NCBI GenBank assembly: GCA_937960725.1 | Contig: CALGOY010000249.1 | Span: 1-5,683, forward strand | DNA from: an uncultured Bacillota bacterium | Lineage (GTDB): Bacteria; Bacillota; Clostridia; Caldicoprobacterales; UBA3941 | Direction of reading: 5' to 3' | Length of the DNA: 5,683 nucleotides | In this document: positions 5,667-5,683 of the stretch, one piece after another | Position numbering within the stretch: position 1 is the first letter of the stretch | How the letters are laid out: every line of letters starts with the position of its first letter | Made by a program: the position numbers and the translations under genes | Notes under the pieces: generated by a model | Told to the model about the DNA's origin: nothing | The model's database searches: none | The model's input: the letters and a program-made list of their open reading frames with translations, nothing else

Positions 5667-5673
5667 AAAGGAG
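5667..5673 (+). promoter_or_regulatory. Ribosome binding site for the next gene, probably atpF
   Basis: AAAGGAG lies 10 bases before the window edge, at the normal distance for a start codon at or just beyond base 5683. The canonical atp order makes atpF (subunit b) the expected gene, but none of its coding sequence is visible. Confidence 0.6.
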
Positions 5674-5683
5674 TCCATTTAGA

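Overview
The window comes from a low-GC Gram-positive bacterium, most likely of the class Clostridia within the Bacillota. The reasons are the AT-rich coding sequence, strong AGGAGG-type ribosome binding sites before most genes, the infC-rpmI-rplT order, a KtrB/KtrA pair close to the Bacillus proteins, and an atpZ-atpI-atpB-atpE order of genes. All genes lie on the + strand. The genus cannot be fixed from the sequence alone.

Bases 1-831 hold the end of the translation-factor/ribosomal-protein operon: the 3' end of infC (IF3), rpmI (L35) and rplT (L20), closed by an intrinsic terminator. Bases 869-3743 hold a second probable transcription unit: ktrB and ktrA, the membrane and gating subunits of a K+ uptake system, followed 7 bases later by a SPOUT/TrmH-family RNA 2'-O-methyltransferase. 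Bases 3826-5683 hold the start of the F1Fo ATP synthase operon with its own extended -10 promoter: atpZ, atpI, atpB (subunit a), atpE (subunit c) and a ribosome binding site for the next gene, probably atpF, which begins at or beyond the window edge.

The most striking point is in rplT. Codon 27 is TAA, yet the reading frame continues unchanged on both sides with well-conserved L20 sequence and the expected total length of 119 codons. It is either a recent nonsense change, an assembly or read error (two compensating one-base indels would remove it), or something that the cell suppresses. The aberrant bases match the natural end of the same gene over 10 nt.

The second point is functional. The c subunit carries the ligand set of Na+-binding c rings (Gln29, Glu62, Thr63, Ser64, Tyr67), so this ATP synthase may run on Na+. 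Bacillus-type KtrAB is also affected by Na+, so the two systems would fit a cell that manages Na+ and K+ gradients together; that link is inference. I saw no clear undescribed system; apart from the rplT lesion and small details of starts and promoters, these are housekeeping genes.
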